The notes beneath the pieces were generated by a model that worked only from the letters and a program-made list of their open reading frames with translations, was not told the DNA's origin and ran no database searches. A DNA stretch of 64,000 bases from contig PAVS01000007.1 of assembly GCA_002713145.1 (NCBI GenBank), positions 1-64,000 on the forward strand, written 5' to 3'. The stretch comes from Halobacteriovoraceae bacterium (GTDB taxonomy: Bacteria; Bdellovibrionota; Bacteriovoracia; Bacteriovoracales; Bacteriovoracaceae). This document shows positions 54,852 to 63,100 of the stretch, in pieces. Both the position numbers and the translations under genes were made by a program. The stretch's first letter is position 1. Each line of letters opens with the position of its first letter.

Positions 54852-55395
54852 CGATACCAATCAGTGTTTTGTTTTCACTCAAAACCGGCATGCAATGAAT
54901 ATTCTCATGCAGCATAACTGATGCGAGCACTTGTATTTTAGTATGCTCTAAACAAGCAATGATATCAGCGCTCATAATATCTTTTAATTTCTGAGTCGCT
55001 TTCGCTTTATAGAGATCTCGGTCGGTCACTATTCCCACTAAGGTATTTTCAGCATTAACAACAGGAAGATGTTGGATCTGGTATTTCTCCATGATTTCAA
55101 TGGCATTTTGAACTTGCTCTTGGGCTTGAATGGTTTTCACCGAATGAGTCATGATATCCACAGTTTCAAATGAAGAGAAATTCTTTTTGGGAGAAGAGAC
55201 TTTTTTGTAGGCTTCAAGTGATGTTTTCTTTTTCTGCTCACTATGAGTTTTCAATTCCTTTTGAAAATCGGACTCTTCATCTTTAACTTTTTTGCTCACC
55301 GTTGAGTGAAAGAGTTCACTCACTTTTTCATGGTGAAAAGTATCGGGCAGCTGATAAGTTTTGAATTGTCCATTAAAAGTGACTAAAAAGCTCAT
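54790..55395 (-). CDS. Two-CBS-domain protein
   Basis: About 201 residues. Residues 1-75 are a charged N-terminal segment (SFLVTFNGQFKTYQLPDTF). The CBS pair follows: VDIMTHSVKTIQ, LPVVNAENTLVGIVTDRDLY, then KDIMSADIIACLEHT, MPVLSENKTLIGIVTQSDIL. CBS pairs bind adenine nucleotides as energy sensors. The start is uncertain: no clear ribosome-binding site precedes either 55395 or 55443. The protein ends inside the DUF3050 gene on the opposite strand. Confidence 0.78.
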   Translation of the reverse strand: MSFLVTFNGQFKTYQLPDTFHHEKVSELFHSTVSKKVKDEESDFQKELKTHSEQKKKTSLEAYKKVSSPKKNFSSFETVDIMTHSVKTIQAQEQVQNAIEIMEKYQIQHLPVVNAENTLVGIVTDRDLYKAKATQKLKDIMSADIIACLEHTKIQVLASVMLHENIHCMPVLSENKTLIGIVTQSDILKAVLNAKILNFWA

Positions 55396-55503
55396 AAAGA
55401 AATCATAATTTATTTCCAAGACTTTGTGTAGTAACTGACACATATTGCTTTATTCTTTTAGAAAATTGATACAGGTGGTAAGTCTTAATGAGAGAGGAAG
55501 ACT

Positions 55504-56589
55504 ATGAACAGTTATATCACAAACTTTATTCCCCATGATGTGAACCCAATTCTACAAAAAGAGACGATTAAATGGCTGAAAGCCTATCATGCTCACGATT
55601 TCGATGAACTCTTTGATCGTTATAGCGTCTCTTCGGAGATGATTCACTCCAGAGTCAGTTATGCCAGTGGTGTGAATAATTTTACCCCTAAGTCAGATGA
55701 TCTTTATCGTATTGGACACGCACAACCATATATGGAGCATAGAGCTGGGGAAGCTCAAAGAACCATTCAAAATATCTTCGATGAGTTGTATTCTGATGAA
55801 AAAGATTTTCAAATCGATCGTTTGAATCATATCAGCTGTTCTCATTATCAATCCCCCTCGGCTGCTCAAATTAAAGTCGCCAGTTTTCCCAAAGAATCAA
55901 AAACGATTGTGAATCATCTCTATCATATGGGGTGTTATGCTGCTCTTCCTGCGCTTAGAAATTCTCAAGCCATGATTGCAGATGGTGCTCAGCGGGTGGA
56001 CAATGTTCATACGGAACTTTGTAGTTTTCACTTAGACCGAGATGATATATCCCCTGAGCAAATTATTATGCGCACTCTTTTTGCTGATGGGGCCATCAAG
56101 TACTCTTGTGTGTCTGAAGATCATTTCAAACAGCACAAACTTTCGGGCTTTAAGTTGCTTACTTTAAAAGAAGAGATTGTTCCTGAAACAGAAAAAGAAA
56201 TGACTTGGAAGTTAAGTCGTTTTGGTTTCGCCATGACGTTGTCTAAAAAAGTTCCTCTGTACTTGGCCAAAAAAATTGAAGCCTTTGTTGAAGAACTTAT
56301 CCAAGGAGCTCAGCTTGAACAAGTCCCAAGAGAAGAACTTGGTTTTGCCATTCATCCTGGAGGACCAAAAATTGTAGAGCTGATTCAAAAAGTTCTCAAA
56401 TTATCTGACGGGCAAGTGAAACATTCATTAGATATGTTGTATCATCGAGGGAATATGTCTTCGGCCACTCTTCCTCATATATGGAATACATATCTTAAAG
56501 ATACAAAAGCTCCTCGTTATATAGTGACAGTTGCTTTTGGGCCCGGTTTAACTATTACAGGAGGCATTTTAGAAAAATGCTCAGCTTAA
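55504..56589 (+). CDS. Type III polyketide synthase (chalcone synthase-like)
   Basis: 361 residues. The active-site triad is clear: Cys144 in YHMGCYAALP, His284 in FAIHPGGPKI and Asn317 in HRGNMSSATLPHIW. The spacing of 140 and 33 residues nearly equals that of plant chalcone synthase (Cys164, His303, Asn336). GPGLTITGGIL closes the fold. Bacterial members with this context often make alkylpyrones or alkylresorcinols from fatty acyl-CoA and malonyl-CoA. It starts an operon with a membrane protein and a methyltransferase, overlapping the next gene by 13 bases. Confidence 0.9.
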   Translation: MNSYITNFIPHDVNPILQKETIKWLKAYHAHDFDELFDRYSVSSEMIHSRVSYASGVNNFTPKSDDLYRIGHAQPYMEHRAGEAQRTIQNIFDELYSDEKDFQIDRLNHISCSHYQSPSAAQIKVASFPKESKTIVNHLYHMGCYAALPALRNSQAMIADGAQRVDNVHTELCSFHLDRDDISPEQIIMRTLFADGAIKYSCVSEDHFKQHKLSGFKLLTLKEEIVPETEKEMTWKLSRFGFAMTLSKKVPLYLAKKIEAFVEELIQGAQLEQVPREELGFAIHPGGPKIVELIQKVLKLSDGQVKHSLDMLYHRGNMSSATLPHIWNTYLKDTKAPRYIVTVAFGPGLTITGGILEKCSA

Positions 56590-57035
56590 TTGTTTTTATA
56601 TGGATCCTGCAAGGAATGGCCATGTTTGTTGATGAGTTTTATTTTCATCACAAAAGGGGACTTGGTGCATGGGAGCGAATTGGCCATCCCATAGATACTT
56701 TGTTTTTTGTAAGCTGTTTTATTTTCACTCTTTTTTTAGATGCAAGTGCTGCAGCAACAAGTGCCTTTGTCATTTTGGGTCTTATGTCCACACTCATTAT
56801 AGTTAAAGATGAGTTTGTACACGCTAAAGAATGCGATGGGGGAGAACACCTGCTTCATGCGTTTTTATTTATCTTGCACCCCTGCGCCCTCATCGGTTTG
56901 TATTGGATGTGGCAAGCAGGACAAACTTTTATCATTGGAGTTCAAACTCTAATTATTTCACTTTTTATGATCTATCAAGTCGTATACTGGAACTTTGCAA
57001 AAGGAAAAAAATATGAGCAGTTTGCCACAAGTTAA
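56577..57035 (+). CDS. Membrane protein of the polyketide operon
   Basis: 152 residues with four membrane segments. An acidic and His-rich cytoplasmic or periplasmic loop (DEFYFHHKRG; KDEFVHAKECDGGEHLLHA) recurs and could bind a metal. I do not recognise a named family. The start overlaps the polyketide synthase gene by 13 bases, and the stop overlaps the next start by 23 bases, so it is made together with them. It may modify or export the lipid product. Confidence 0.65.
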   Translation: MLSLIVFIWILQGMAMFVDEFYFHHKRGLGAWERIGHPIDTLFFVSCFIFTLFLDASAAATSAFVILGLMSTLIIVKDEFVHAKECDGGEHLLHAFLFILHPCALIGLYWMWQAGQTFIIGVQTLIISLFMIYQVVYWNFAKGKKYEQFATS

Positions 57036-57783
57036 TAATGAGTATTACCATGGATTAGGAGAGCGTTGGTATCAAGCAGATAATGATCCCATTGCTGTCT
57101 TAAGAGCCGAACAAAACATAAAAAACCCTTGGGTGCTAGATACAATTCAACAACATTTTGCGACCTCAAATATTCAGATGGAAGATGTGAAAATTGCAGA
57201 TATTGGTTGTGGAGCCGGATTTTTAACTAATTATTTAGCAAAACATTTTAACCATGTTACAGGAATAGACGCTTCCGAAAATTCACTTGAGATAGCAAAG
57301 CAATATGATGATTCTGGGAAAGTGATATATACCTTTGGTGATGCCTATCATCTACCTTTTGAAGATCAAAGCTTAGAAGTCGTATGTGCCATGGATTTTT
57401 TAGAACACGTGGAAGATCCAAAGCGAGTGATTGCTGAATGCTCTCGAGTGCTCAAACCTGGAGGACTCTTTTTCTACCATACATTTAATCGTAATTGGCT
57501 CTCTTATCTTATCGTGATTAAGTTCATGGAGTGGTTTGTTCCTAACACACCTAAAAATCTGCATGTACTTCATCTTTTTATTAAACCCAGCGAGCTGAAA
57601 AACTGGTGTCGTGAATATCATCTCACTCCTCATGAAACGATAGGTCTTGGTCCAAAATTTAATAAAGGTTTTTTTAAATCACTGCTCAAGCGTAGAGTGA
57701 CGTCTGACTTTCAATTTGAATTAAAGGATTCTTTAAAACTGGGCTACATAGGATTTGCAACTAAAGAGGATATGAGTTTATAA
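57013..57783 (+). CDS. UbiG-like SAM-dependent methyltransferase
   Basis: 256 residues. The AdoMet motif is IADIGCGAGFLTNYLA, with ASENSLEIAK as motif Post-I and LKPGGLFFYHTFNRNW as motif III. The overall pattern and length fit UbiG-type O-methyltransferases that act on quinone or resorcinol rings. Here, next to a type III polyketide synthase, methylation of its product is likely. The start at 57013 has AAAGGA seven bases upstream; the earlier in-frame ATG at 56995 lacks it. Confidence 0.85.
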   Translation: MSSLPQVNNEYYHGLGERWYQADNDPIAVLRAEQNIKNPWVLDTIQQHFATSNIQMEDVKIADIGCGAGFLTNYLAKHFNHVTGIDASENSLEIAKQYDDSGKVIYTFGDAYHLPFEDQSLEVVCAMDFLEHVEDPKRVIAECSRVLKPGGLFFYHTFNRNWLSYLIVIKFMEWFVPNTPKNLHVLHLFIKPSELKNWCREYHLTPHETIGLGPKFNKGFFKSLLKRRVTSDFQFELKDSLKLGYIGFATKEDMSL

Positions 57784-57790
57784 TCTTGAT

Positions 57791-58294
57791 ATGAAAACAA
57801 AACCTTTCTTATTCTTAGCTTTAATTTTCTTAAGTTTTTCCTCTTTTTCTAAAGATAAACAAACGGCCGTTTGGGGAAAGATTATGGCCAATAACCAATT
57901 GATTGCAGGTTACGAGTACTTTGTGACCTATGAGGAACAGGGGAAGTTCTACGCTTATCCTATTAAACTTAAACAAGGCAGTGTAAAGAATATCAAGTCC
58001 TATACAGGCAAGTTGGTAAGGATTGTGGGAGATATTAAGACTGAGACAGTCAAATTGGATGGTCAGCTGAAACAAACCACTGTTTTTGAATTGGCCAGTC
58101 TTAAACCGATGAAGCTCTCTCAATTATCCCTGGGAGATGACAATATTACTCCCACTCAAGTTGAAAAAGAAGGCCATGTACCTAATATTTCAAAGAAAAA
58201 ATCCAGTGGGGGCTTTGAATTAAGTGATACAGCGGCTAATACCACCATTTTTGCTGGGGCAGCTCTTTTGATCGGAAATATGCTTAAAAATTAA
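57791..58294 (+). CDS. Exported protein of the polyketide operon
   Basis: 167 residues, with a signal peptide at 1-20 (FLALIFLSFSSFS). The mature part is a beta-rich, lysine-rich domain (AVWGKIMANNQLIAGYEYF; TGKLVRIVGDIKTETVKL) followed by a hydrophobic C-terminal helix that could anchor it. No family is recognised. It lies 7 bases after the methyltransferase gene, so it probably belongs to the same operon. Confidence 0.6.
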   Translation: MKTKPFLFLALIFLSFSSFSKDKQTAVWGKIMANNQLIAGYEYFVTYEEQGKFYAYPIKLKQGSVKNIKSYTGKLVRIVGDIKTETVKLDGQLKQTTVFELASLKPMKLSQLSLGDDNITPTQVEKEGHVPNISKKKSSGGFELSDTAANTTIFAGAALLIGNMLKN

Positions 58295-58327
58295 TTTGAA
58301 ATTTTTGATTGTAAAATACGCAAAGAT

Positions 58328-58441
58328 GACATAGTATGTCGGAAAGTATTAGTTTATTTAGTTCTGTTTAATCTTATCAATTACTCTCTATCTAAATTTA
58401 ATATAAAATATAAATGGAGAAGCTTGATTCTTGGTAATCAA
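58328..58441. other. Two palindromes in the gap before the methyltransferase gene
   Basis: GACATA-G-TATGTC (58328-58340) is a perfect 6-bp dyad with a single-base centre. TTGATT and AATCAA (58424-58441) form a second dyad with a six-base centre, close to the ATG at 58455. Either could be an operator. No other feature is visible in 58295-58454. Confidence 0.3.
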
Positions 58442-58454
58442 ATAAAAATGTTAA

Positions 58455-59153
58455 ATGATTGAATGTTCACTTTTTGAACGACGAGCTAATATTCACTCGA
58501 AAGTTCATGCAAAATATCTAGATAAATATCTTGGTTTTAAAATCCCCAAAATTGAAGTAAAGCTTCAGCAAAAATATCGCTCTTATGATCAGTCAGCTGA
58601 TCAGTCCAATAAGAAAAAGCATTTTGAAGGCACACAAACTTGGATTGGGCTTCATCCCCAAGCGCTACAAACACCTTATAATGACATTTATGAAGTTCTT
58701 GAGAGCATAAAAACTCATGATATTGAAACGGTTGTGGATATTGGCGCAGGGTATGGCCGAGTAGGTCTCGTGACCAGTGCCATTTTTCCAAAAGCTAGCT
58801 TTCTCGGTTATGAAATATTGTCTAAACGTCGCGATGAAGCCAATAGAGTTTTTAAGCTCCATGGATTAGATAACTGCGAACTCGTCCTGCAAAATGTATT
58901 GGAAGAGAGTTTTCAGCTTCCAGATGCAGATGTGTATTTTATCTATGATTTTAGTGAGCTGGATGATATTTGCACTATATTGGATGAACTCTCAGAGCGT
59001 CTGATTGATAAAAGTTTTTTTCTGATAACAAAAGGTGATCGAATAGATTATTTGATTGCTAAAAAATATAAAGAGTTTTGGAGGGCCAATGGCTATCTCC
59101 AATTTAAAGAATTAAAAGTCTATAGTTCACATATAGATTTAAAACAGGAGTAA
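58455..59153 (+). CDS. SAM-dependent methyltransferase
   Basis: 232 residues. VVDIGAGYGRVGLVTSAIFP is the AdoMet-binding motif, and FLGYEI the following acidic loop. DVYFIYDFSEL is in the position of the catalytic strand. The N-terminal 60 residues are basic and helical. The family is not assigned further; a DOT1-like topology is possible. It lies 3 bases before the cold-shock gene, so the two are co-transcribed. Confidence 0.75.
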   Translation: MIECSLFERRANIHSKVHAKYLDKYLGFKIPKIEVKLQQKYRSYDQSADQSNKKKHFEGTQTWIGLHPQALQTPYNDIYEVLESIKTHDIETVVDIGAGYGRVGLVTSAIFPKASFLGYEILSKRRDEANRVFKLHGLDNCELVLQNVLEESFQLPDADVYFIYDFSELDDICTILDELSERLIDKSFFLITKGDRIDYLIAKKYKEFWRANGYLQFKELKVYSSHIDLKQE

Positions 59154-59156
59154 AGT

Positions 59157-59351
59157 ATGTCTACAGGTAAAGTAAAGTTTTTTAATGATCAAAAAGGTTT
59201 TGGATTTATTACACCAGATGATGGTGGGAAAGATCTTTTTGTTCACGTTTCAGCTGTTGCTCAAGGAACTTTGAGTGAAGGTGAAAGTGTTGAGTATGAA
59301 GTAGGTGAAGGTCAAAAAGGACCATGTGCAGTTAATGTTAAATCTAACTAA
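59157..59351 (+). CDS. Cold-shock protein (CspA family)
   Basis: 64 residues. The RNA-binding motifs are KGFGFIT (RNP1) and DLFVHVS (RNP2). Length and residues match CspA-type RNA chaperones. AGGAG lies six bases before the ATG, overlapping the stop of the methyltransferase. The operon with a methyltransferase is unusual for this gene. Confidence 0.95.
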   Translation: MSTGKVKFFNDQKGFGFITPDDGGKDLFVHVSAVAQGTLSEGESVEYEVGEGQKGPCAVNVKSN

Positions 59352-59359
59352 TTCACTGA

Positions 59360-59392
59360 AATTTAGGGTGCATGCAAACTGTGCCCTAAATT
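59360..59392. terminator. 13-bp hairpin between convergent genes
   Basis: AATTTAGGGTGCA (59360-59372) pairs with TGTGCCCTAAATT (59380-59392), with two G-U pairs and a seven-base loop. It overlaps the stop of the minus-strand kinase. It lacks a T-run on the plus side, so it is a likely but not certain terminator. Confidence 0.55.
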
Positions 59393-61359
59393 AAAAATTC
59401 CATTTGTCTGGCATTATCCAAATGCACACATTTCAAAATTTTACTTAAGAGAATATCTTCTGCCACCGGCTTTGAGAGATAAGCTGTAAAACCTGAACGA
59501 AGAGCTTTTTGTTCTTCTTCTTTCATCGCATGTGCGGTGAGGGCAATGATAGGAGTCTCTATTCCATGATCTCTAAGTCTTTTAACGACTTCGTGGCCAT
59601 CATATTTCGGCATTTGAATATCCATCAGGATAACATGGTAATCATTCTTTTTACCTTTATCTAGGCCTTCTTCACCATCAACCGCCATATCCACTTTGGC
59701 CCCATGTTTCGATAAAAGTATTTTATAAAGAAGTCTATTTTCAGGAGCATCTTCTACTAAAAGAATACTTAAGTTCTCAAGACTACCGATAGGTATCTCT
59801 TCATCCACAGTTCCTCGCTCCAAAACAACTTCTGTGTCAGGCTCAATAAATCGCGTGCGGAGGGAAACTTGGGTTTGGATAGAAGCTAGGAATGTTGATC
59901 CCTTTCCATAGGTGCTTTGGATGAGTTTAAAGTCACCTCCGAGGTGCTGGCATAAACGGCGAGTGAGAATAAGACCCAGACCTGTTCCTCCAAATCTTCG
60001 AGTGGTTGATTGATCAGCTTGCATAAAGGGTTGAAAGAGTCTTTCTTGCTGTTGTTCAGAGATTCCACGACCGGAATCTGATATTTTGAAAAATAATCGA
60101 GAGGGATTTTCTTCAAAGTATACTGTCAGTGTCACTTGTCCTTGAGAGGTGAATTTCACTGCATTCCCCACAATATTATTTAAGATCTGTCTGATTCTAA
60201 CCTTATCACCAATCACAACTTCAGGAATACTCCCTTCGAATTCTAAATGAAAACGAATGCCCTTTTCTTTGGCCTTGAAATCAAATATAGATTTAAAATC
60301 AATGAGAAGCTTTACAATACTGACTTTACTCTCTTCAGTGACAATTTTTCCCGCCTCAACTTTAGCGAGATCTAAAATGTCATCAATAATTCTTAAAACC
60401 TGATGAGAGCTTTTTTGAATGATAGATAAATAAGACTTATGTTCTTCTTTAGATAAATCTTCTTGTTCGGCTAGTTTAGAAAAGCCCATAATTGCGCCTA
60501 GGGGAGTTCGTATCTCATGGGACATATTGGCCAGGAATTCACTTTTGGCCCGACTTGCATTTTCTGCTCTAACAGTTGCTTCTTGTAATTCTATTTCATA
60601 TTTCTTTTGCTTGGTAATTTCTTGAGTGATGCCCGCGAGTTGAAAAATTTCACCTTCATCATTCCTATGGGCTTCACCTTTGGCGGCAATGATTCGAACC
60701 TCATCGTTGGGAAGAATGACTCGGTATTCTATGCTATAGGCTTTCCCAGTTTCCAGGCATTCATTAATTTCTTTCGTCACAAACTCTTGATCTTCGGGGT
60801 GAATTCTATTCAAGCATTCGCTCAGAAAATTTCTAAAAGTCAGCGGATCTATTCCCCAGGTTTTCATAAGACCTGAACTTATTTTGGTGTCACCTGTAAA
60901 TTTATCATAGGTCCAATAGCCAATATCAGCTGCACTCAGAGTGAAGTTCAGAATTTTTTCCGTTTGTTGCGCCTTATCTTGAGCTTGTTTGAGGTCATGG
61001 ATATCAGTATTGGTTCCAAACCATTCGATGACATTGCCGTCTTCATCTCGAATAGCTTGGGCCCTACCTAAATGCCAGCGATAGACTCCATCATGACGGC
61101 GCAGACGGTATTCAATTTCGTAATTTTCTCCGGTATCAATACTATGTTGCCAACGCTTAACGGTTCGCTCTAAATCATCGGGATGATGAATGGGATATTC
61201 TTTCCAGCCCCAGCCTTCAGTGCCTTCAACGGCTCCTATATATTCGTACCAGCGACGGTTAAATTTATAAATAGAACCATCCGCTTTTGCCAAGAAGGTC
61301 ATCTGTGGAAGCGCATCAAAAAATTGACTGAAATTATTTGTCTCTAAATCTCTACCCAA
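59386..61359 (-). CDS. Hybrid histidine kinase with PAS domains and a receiver
   Basis: 657 residues without membrane segments. Two or more PAS domains occupy residues 10-260 (ALPQMTFLAKADGSIYKFN; LSAADIGYWTYDKFTG). The HisKA (FLANMSHEIRTP), ATPase (NAVKFTSQG, DSGRGIS, GGTGLGL) and receiver (LLVEDAPENR, ILMDIQMPKYDGH, LSKPV) are complete. The start is TTG at 61359, with AAAGG eight bases before. It is convergent with the cold-shock gene. It is the second hybrid kinase in the window and shares its HisKA core with the one at 26991. Confidence 0.9.
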   Translation of the reverse strand: MGRDLETNNFSQFFDALPQMTFLAKADGSIYKFNRRWYEYIGAVEGTEGWGWKEYPIHHPDDLERTVKRWQHSIDTGENYEIEYRLRRHDGVYRWHLGRAQAIRDEDGNVIEWFGTNTDIHDLKQAQDKAQQTEKILNFTLSAADIGYWTYDKFTGDTKISSGLMKTWGIDPLTFRNFLSECLNRIHPEDQEFVTKEINECLETGKAYSIEYRVILPNDEVRIIAAKGEAHRNDEGEIFQLAGITQEITKQKKYEIELQEATVRAENASRAKSEFLANMSHEIRTPLGAIMGFSKLAEQEDLSKEEHKSYLSIIQKSSHQVLRIIDDILDLAKVEAGKIVTEESKVSIVKLLIDFKSIFDFKAKEKGIRFHLEFEGSIPEVVIGDKVRIRQILNNIVGNAVKFTSQGQVTLTVYFEENPSRLFFKISDSGRGISEQQQERLFQPFMQADQSTTRRFGGTGLGLILTRRLCQHLGGDFKLIQSTYGKGSTFLASIQTQVSLRTRFIEPDTEVVLERGTVDEEIPIGSLENLSILLVEDAPENRLLYKILLSKHGAKVDMAVDGEEGLDKGKKNDYHVILMDIQMPKYDGHEVVKRLRDHGIETPIIALTAHAMKEEEQKALRSGFTAYLSKPVAEDILLSKILKCVHLDNARQMEFLI

Positions 61360-61444
61360 GTGAATGGCCTTTCCTCATGCTTCTCATTCTGTATGCGTAC
61401 ATTATAATACATGATGACTTTTTAGAACCACTTAATATAAAAAT

Positions 61445-61873
61445 TTAGGAATGTGTAAAAATCTGCAAAATTAAAAGTACAGAGACCAAAAGTTTTACAC
61501 TCCAAAGCAGTGTGCGAATCCAATTGGTTGAAATTAAACGGGCGATGACCTTGGGATGGAAAGCTTCAGAGAGTTTTTGATGGCAGGGCATACTTATGAA
61601 AATAGTCACTAACCATATACCTAAGACAAGTAAAAGATTAATAACTGTCATAAAGTTTAAAGCGTAGTAAACAAGTATTATCGAGAGAATTAACTCTAAT
61701 AACATCAAAGGCCCTACAATGAGAGTAATAGCGCTTTGATGAAAAGAGGTGAATCTTTTAAATTCAGAAGGGGCTATATAGCGAAAACTCGGATAGTGAA
61801 CCATTTGGATGGTCCAAATTAACCCCACCAAAAGGGAAGTGGTGATTAAGTGAATTAAAAGGATGATATCCAT
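61445..61873 (-). CDS. Four-helix small membrane protein
   Basis: 142 residues. Four membrane segments, starting at LLIHLITTSLLVGLIW, with a conserved-looking HYPSFRYI loop after the first. The pattern resembles DUF1772-type proteins but I cannot assign it with certainty. It overlaps the end of the flavin reductase gene by 19 bases, so both are in one unit. Confidence 0.55.
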   Translation of the reverse strand: MDIILLIHLITTSLLVGLIWTIQMVHYPSFRYIAPSEFKRFTSFHQSAITLIVGPLMLLELILSIILVYYALNFMTVINLLLVLGIWLVTIFISMPCHQKLSEAFHPKVIARLISTNWIRTLLWSVKLLVSVLLILQIFTHS

Positions 61874-62496
61874 TTCAGTGGTTTCTCAGGTTTAGCATAG
61901 CTTAAGCGCCCAAGGGATTTGAGGGATAAATAACGATCCAACCCACTCACTCCCACGGTTTTGGAACGAGTAATATTCAAACTATAATCTTCATCTAACG
62001 CATCCTTAGGACAATAAACCGCCGTAATTTCGCATATTAGAAAGTGAGTGCCATTTTCTTCAATTTTAATTTCTCTTAAAAACTTTGCAGCAAATTTTAT
62101 ATGACTACTAAAGACAAAAGGGGCGGGATGGTGGTCAATATATTCTGATTTAAGCCCACATTTTTCAAACTCATCTACACCTTTTTCATAGCGAGCGCTG
62201 GTTTGGTGTGCTTGTTCCACTATATCCTCATGGACATGATTAACAGTTAAAAAAGGATGAACTCTTAAGTTATCTAATGTATCTCGAGGAACAACGTCCG
62301 GACGGATCACAAAGCCAAAGAGAGCGGGATCAGCCCCTAAGTGAACGACTGAGCTCACTATACATAGGTTCTTAACCCCGTCACTATTTTGGGTCCCAAT
62401 TAAATTTACCGGCTTAACTCCAGCAAGAGAGTTAATGAGTCTTGCTCTATCTCTGTGCTCTAAGTTATTGAATTGGATTTTGTCAAAGGAGATCAT
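61855..62496 (-). CDS. Flavin-reductase-family FMN-binding protein
   Basis: 213 residues. The split-barrel pattern KPVNLIGTQNSDGVKNLCI, then SSVVHLGADPALFGFVIRP and VPRDTLDNLRVHPFLTVNHV, matches the FMN-binding flavin reductase family (RutF-like). It reduces free flavin or acts on small aromatic substrates. It is divergent from the GbsR-type regulator and its gene is next to the palindrome at 62533-62556, so it may be controlled by that regulator. Confidence 0.85.
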   Translation of the reverse strand: MISFDKIQFNNLEHRDRARLINSLAGVKPVNLIGTQNSDGVKNLCIVSSVVHLGADPALFGFVIRPDVVPRDTLDNLRVHPFLTVNHVHEDIVEQAHQTSARYEKGVDEFEKCGLKSEYIDHHPAPFVFSSHIKFAAKFLREIKIEENGTHFLICEITAVYCPKDALDEDYSLNITRSKTVGVSGLDRYLSLKSLGRLSYAKPEKPLKWISSF

Positions 62497-62532
62497 ACTC
62501 TCTTTTTAAAAGATAAAGACTAAAAAGTCAAG

Positions 62533-62568
62533 ATCGTTCATGACAGCGTGAACGATTTGTGCTATAAA
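62533..62568 (+). promoter_or_regulatory. 24-bp palindromic operator carrying a promoter
   Basis: ATCGTTCA (62533-62540) and TGAACGAT (62549-62556) form a perfect 8-bp dyad with an 8-base centre. The -35 ATGACA (62540-62545) lies inside it and the -10 TATAAA (62563-62568) follows after 17 bases. Transcription would start at or next to the ATG at 62576, giving a leaderless mRNA. A MarR/GbsR protein bound here would block the polymerase. Confidence 0.7.
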
Positions 62569-62575
62569 GAATGAG

Positions 62576-63100
62576 ATGTTTTTCGAAGAAAGAAAATATA
62601 TTGAACTTATTGACGATATTGGTGCCTTTATAGAGTACTGGGGATTTAGAAAAATTCACGGAAGGGTCTGGGCCAGTGTCTACTTAGCTGAAAAGCCTCT
62701 CTCTACTCCTGAGATTGTTGCAGGGCTTGGGGTTTCTAAAGCTCTCGTGTCAGGTGCTATCAATGAGCTACTTGAGCATGGGTTGATCGTGCAAGTGGGG
62801 CAAGTCAAGTATGGAGGCCATACCTATCAAGCCTGTTCCAATCCTGCGGAGGTGGTGAGAGATGTGGTAAAAAATAGAGAGCTCGTTCTTTTTGAAAAAA
62901 TTGAAAATAACTTAATGAATATTTCCAAGTCTAAAATCTCAGATTTTAAAAAATCGGGGGTTGATCCGACTGCGGTAGATCACCTTAAAACCCTTACTTG
63001 CTATCATAAAAAATTGGCTCATAAATTTTCGCGAAAAAAAATTAAAAGCATGAGTGATTGGATTAGTTTTATGCGTAAACTTTCAAGGTTTACCTTATGA
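62576..63100 (+). CDS. GbsR/MarR-family transcriptional regulator
   Basis: 174 residues. The winged helix is RVWASVYLAEKPLSTPEIVAG, then VSKALVSGAINELLEHGLI, with the wing at VQVGQVKYGGHTY. The C-terminal 70 residues are a helical dimerisation arm. The family controls choline or osmotic and lipid genes in other bacteria. The operator at 62533 overlaps its own promoter, so autorepression and control of the divergent flavin reductase are likely. The stop overlaps the start of the UbiB-like gene (ATGA). Confidence 0.85.
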   Translation: MFFEERKYIELIDDIGAFIEYWGFRKIHGRVWASVYLAEKPLSTPEIVAGLGVSKALVSGAINELLEHGLIVQVGQVKYGGHTYQACSNPAEVVRDVVKNRELVLFEKIENNLMNISKSKISDFKKSGVDPTAVDHLKTLTCYHKKLAHKFSRKKIKSMSDWISFMRKLSRFTL

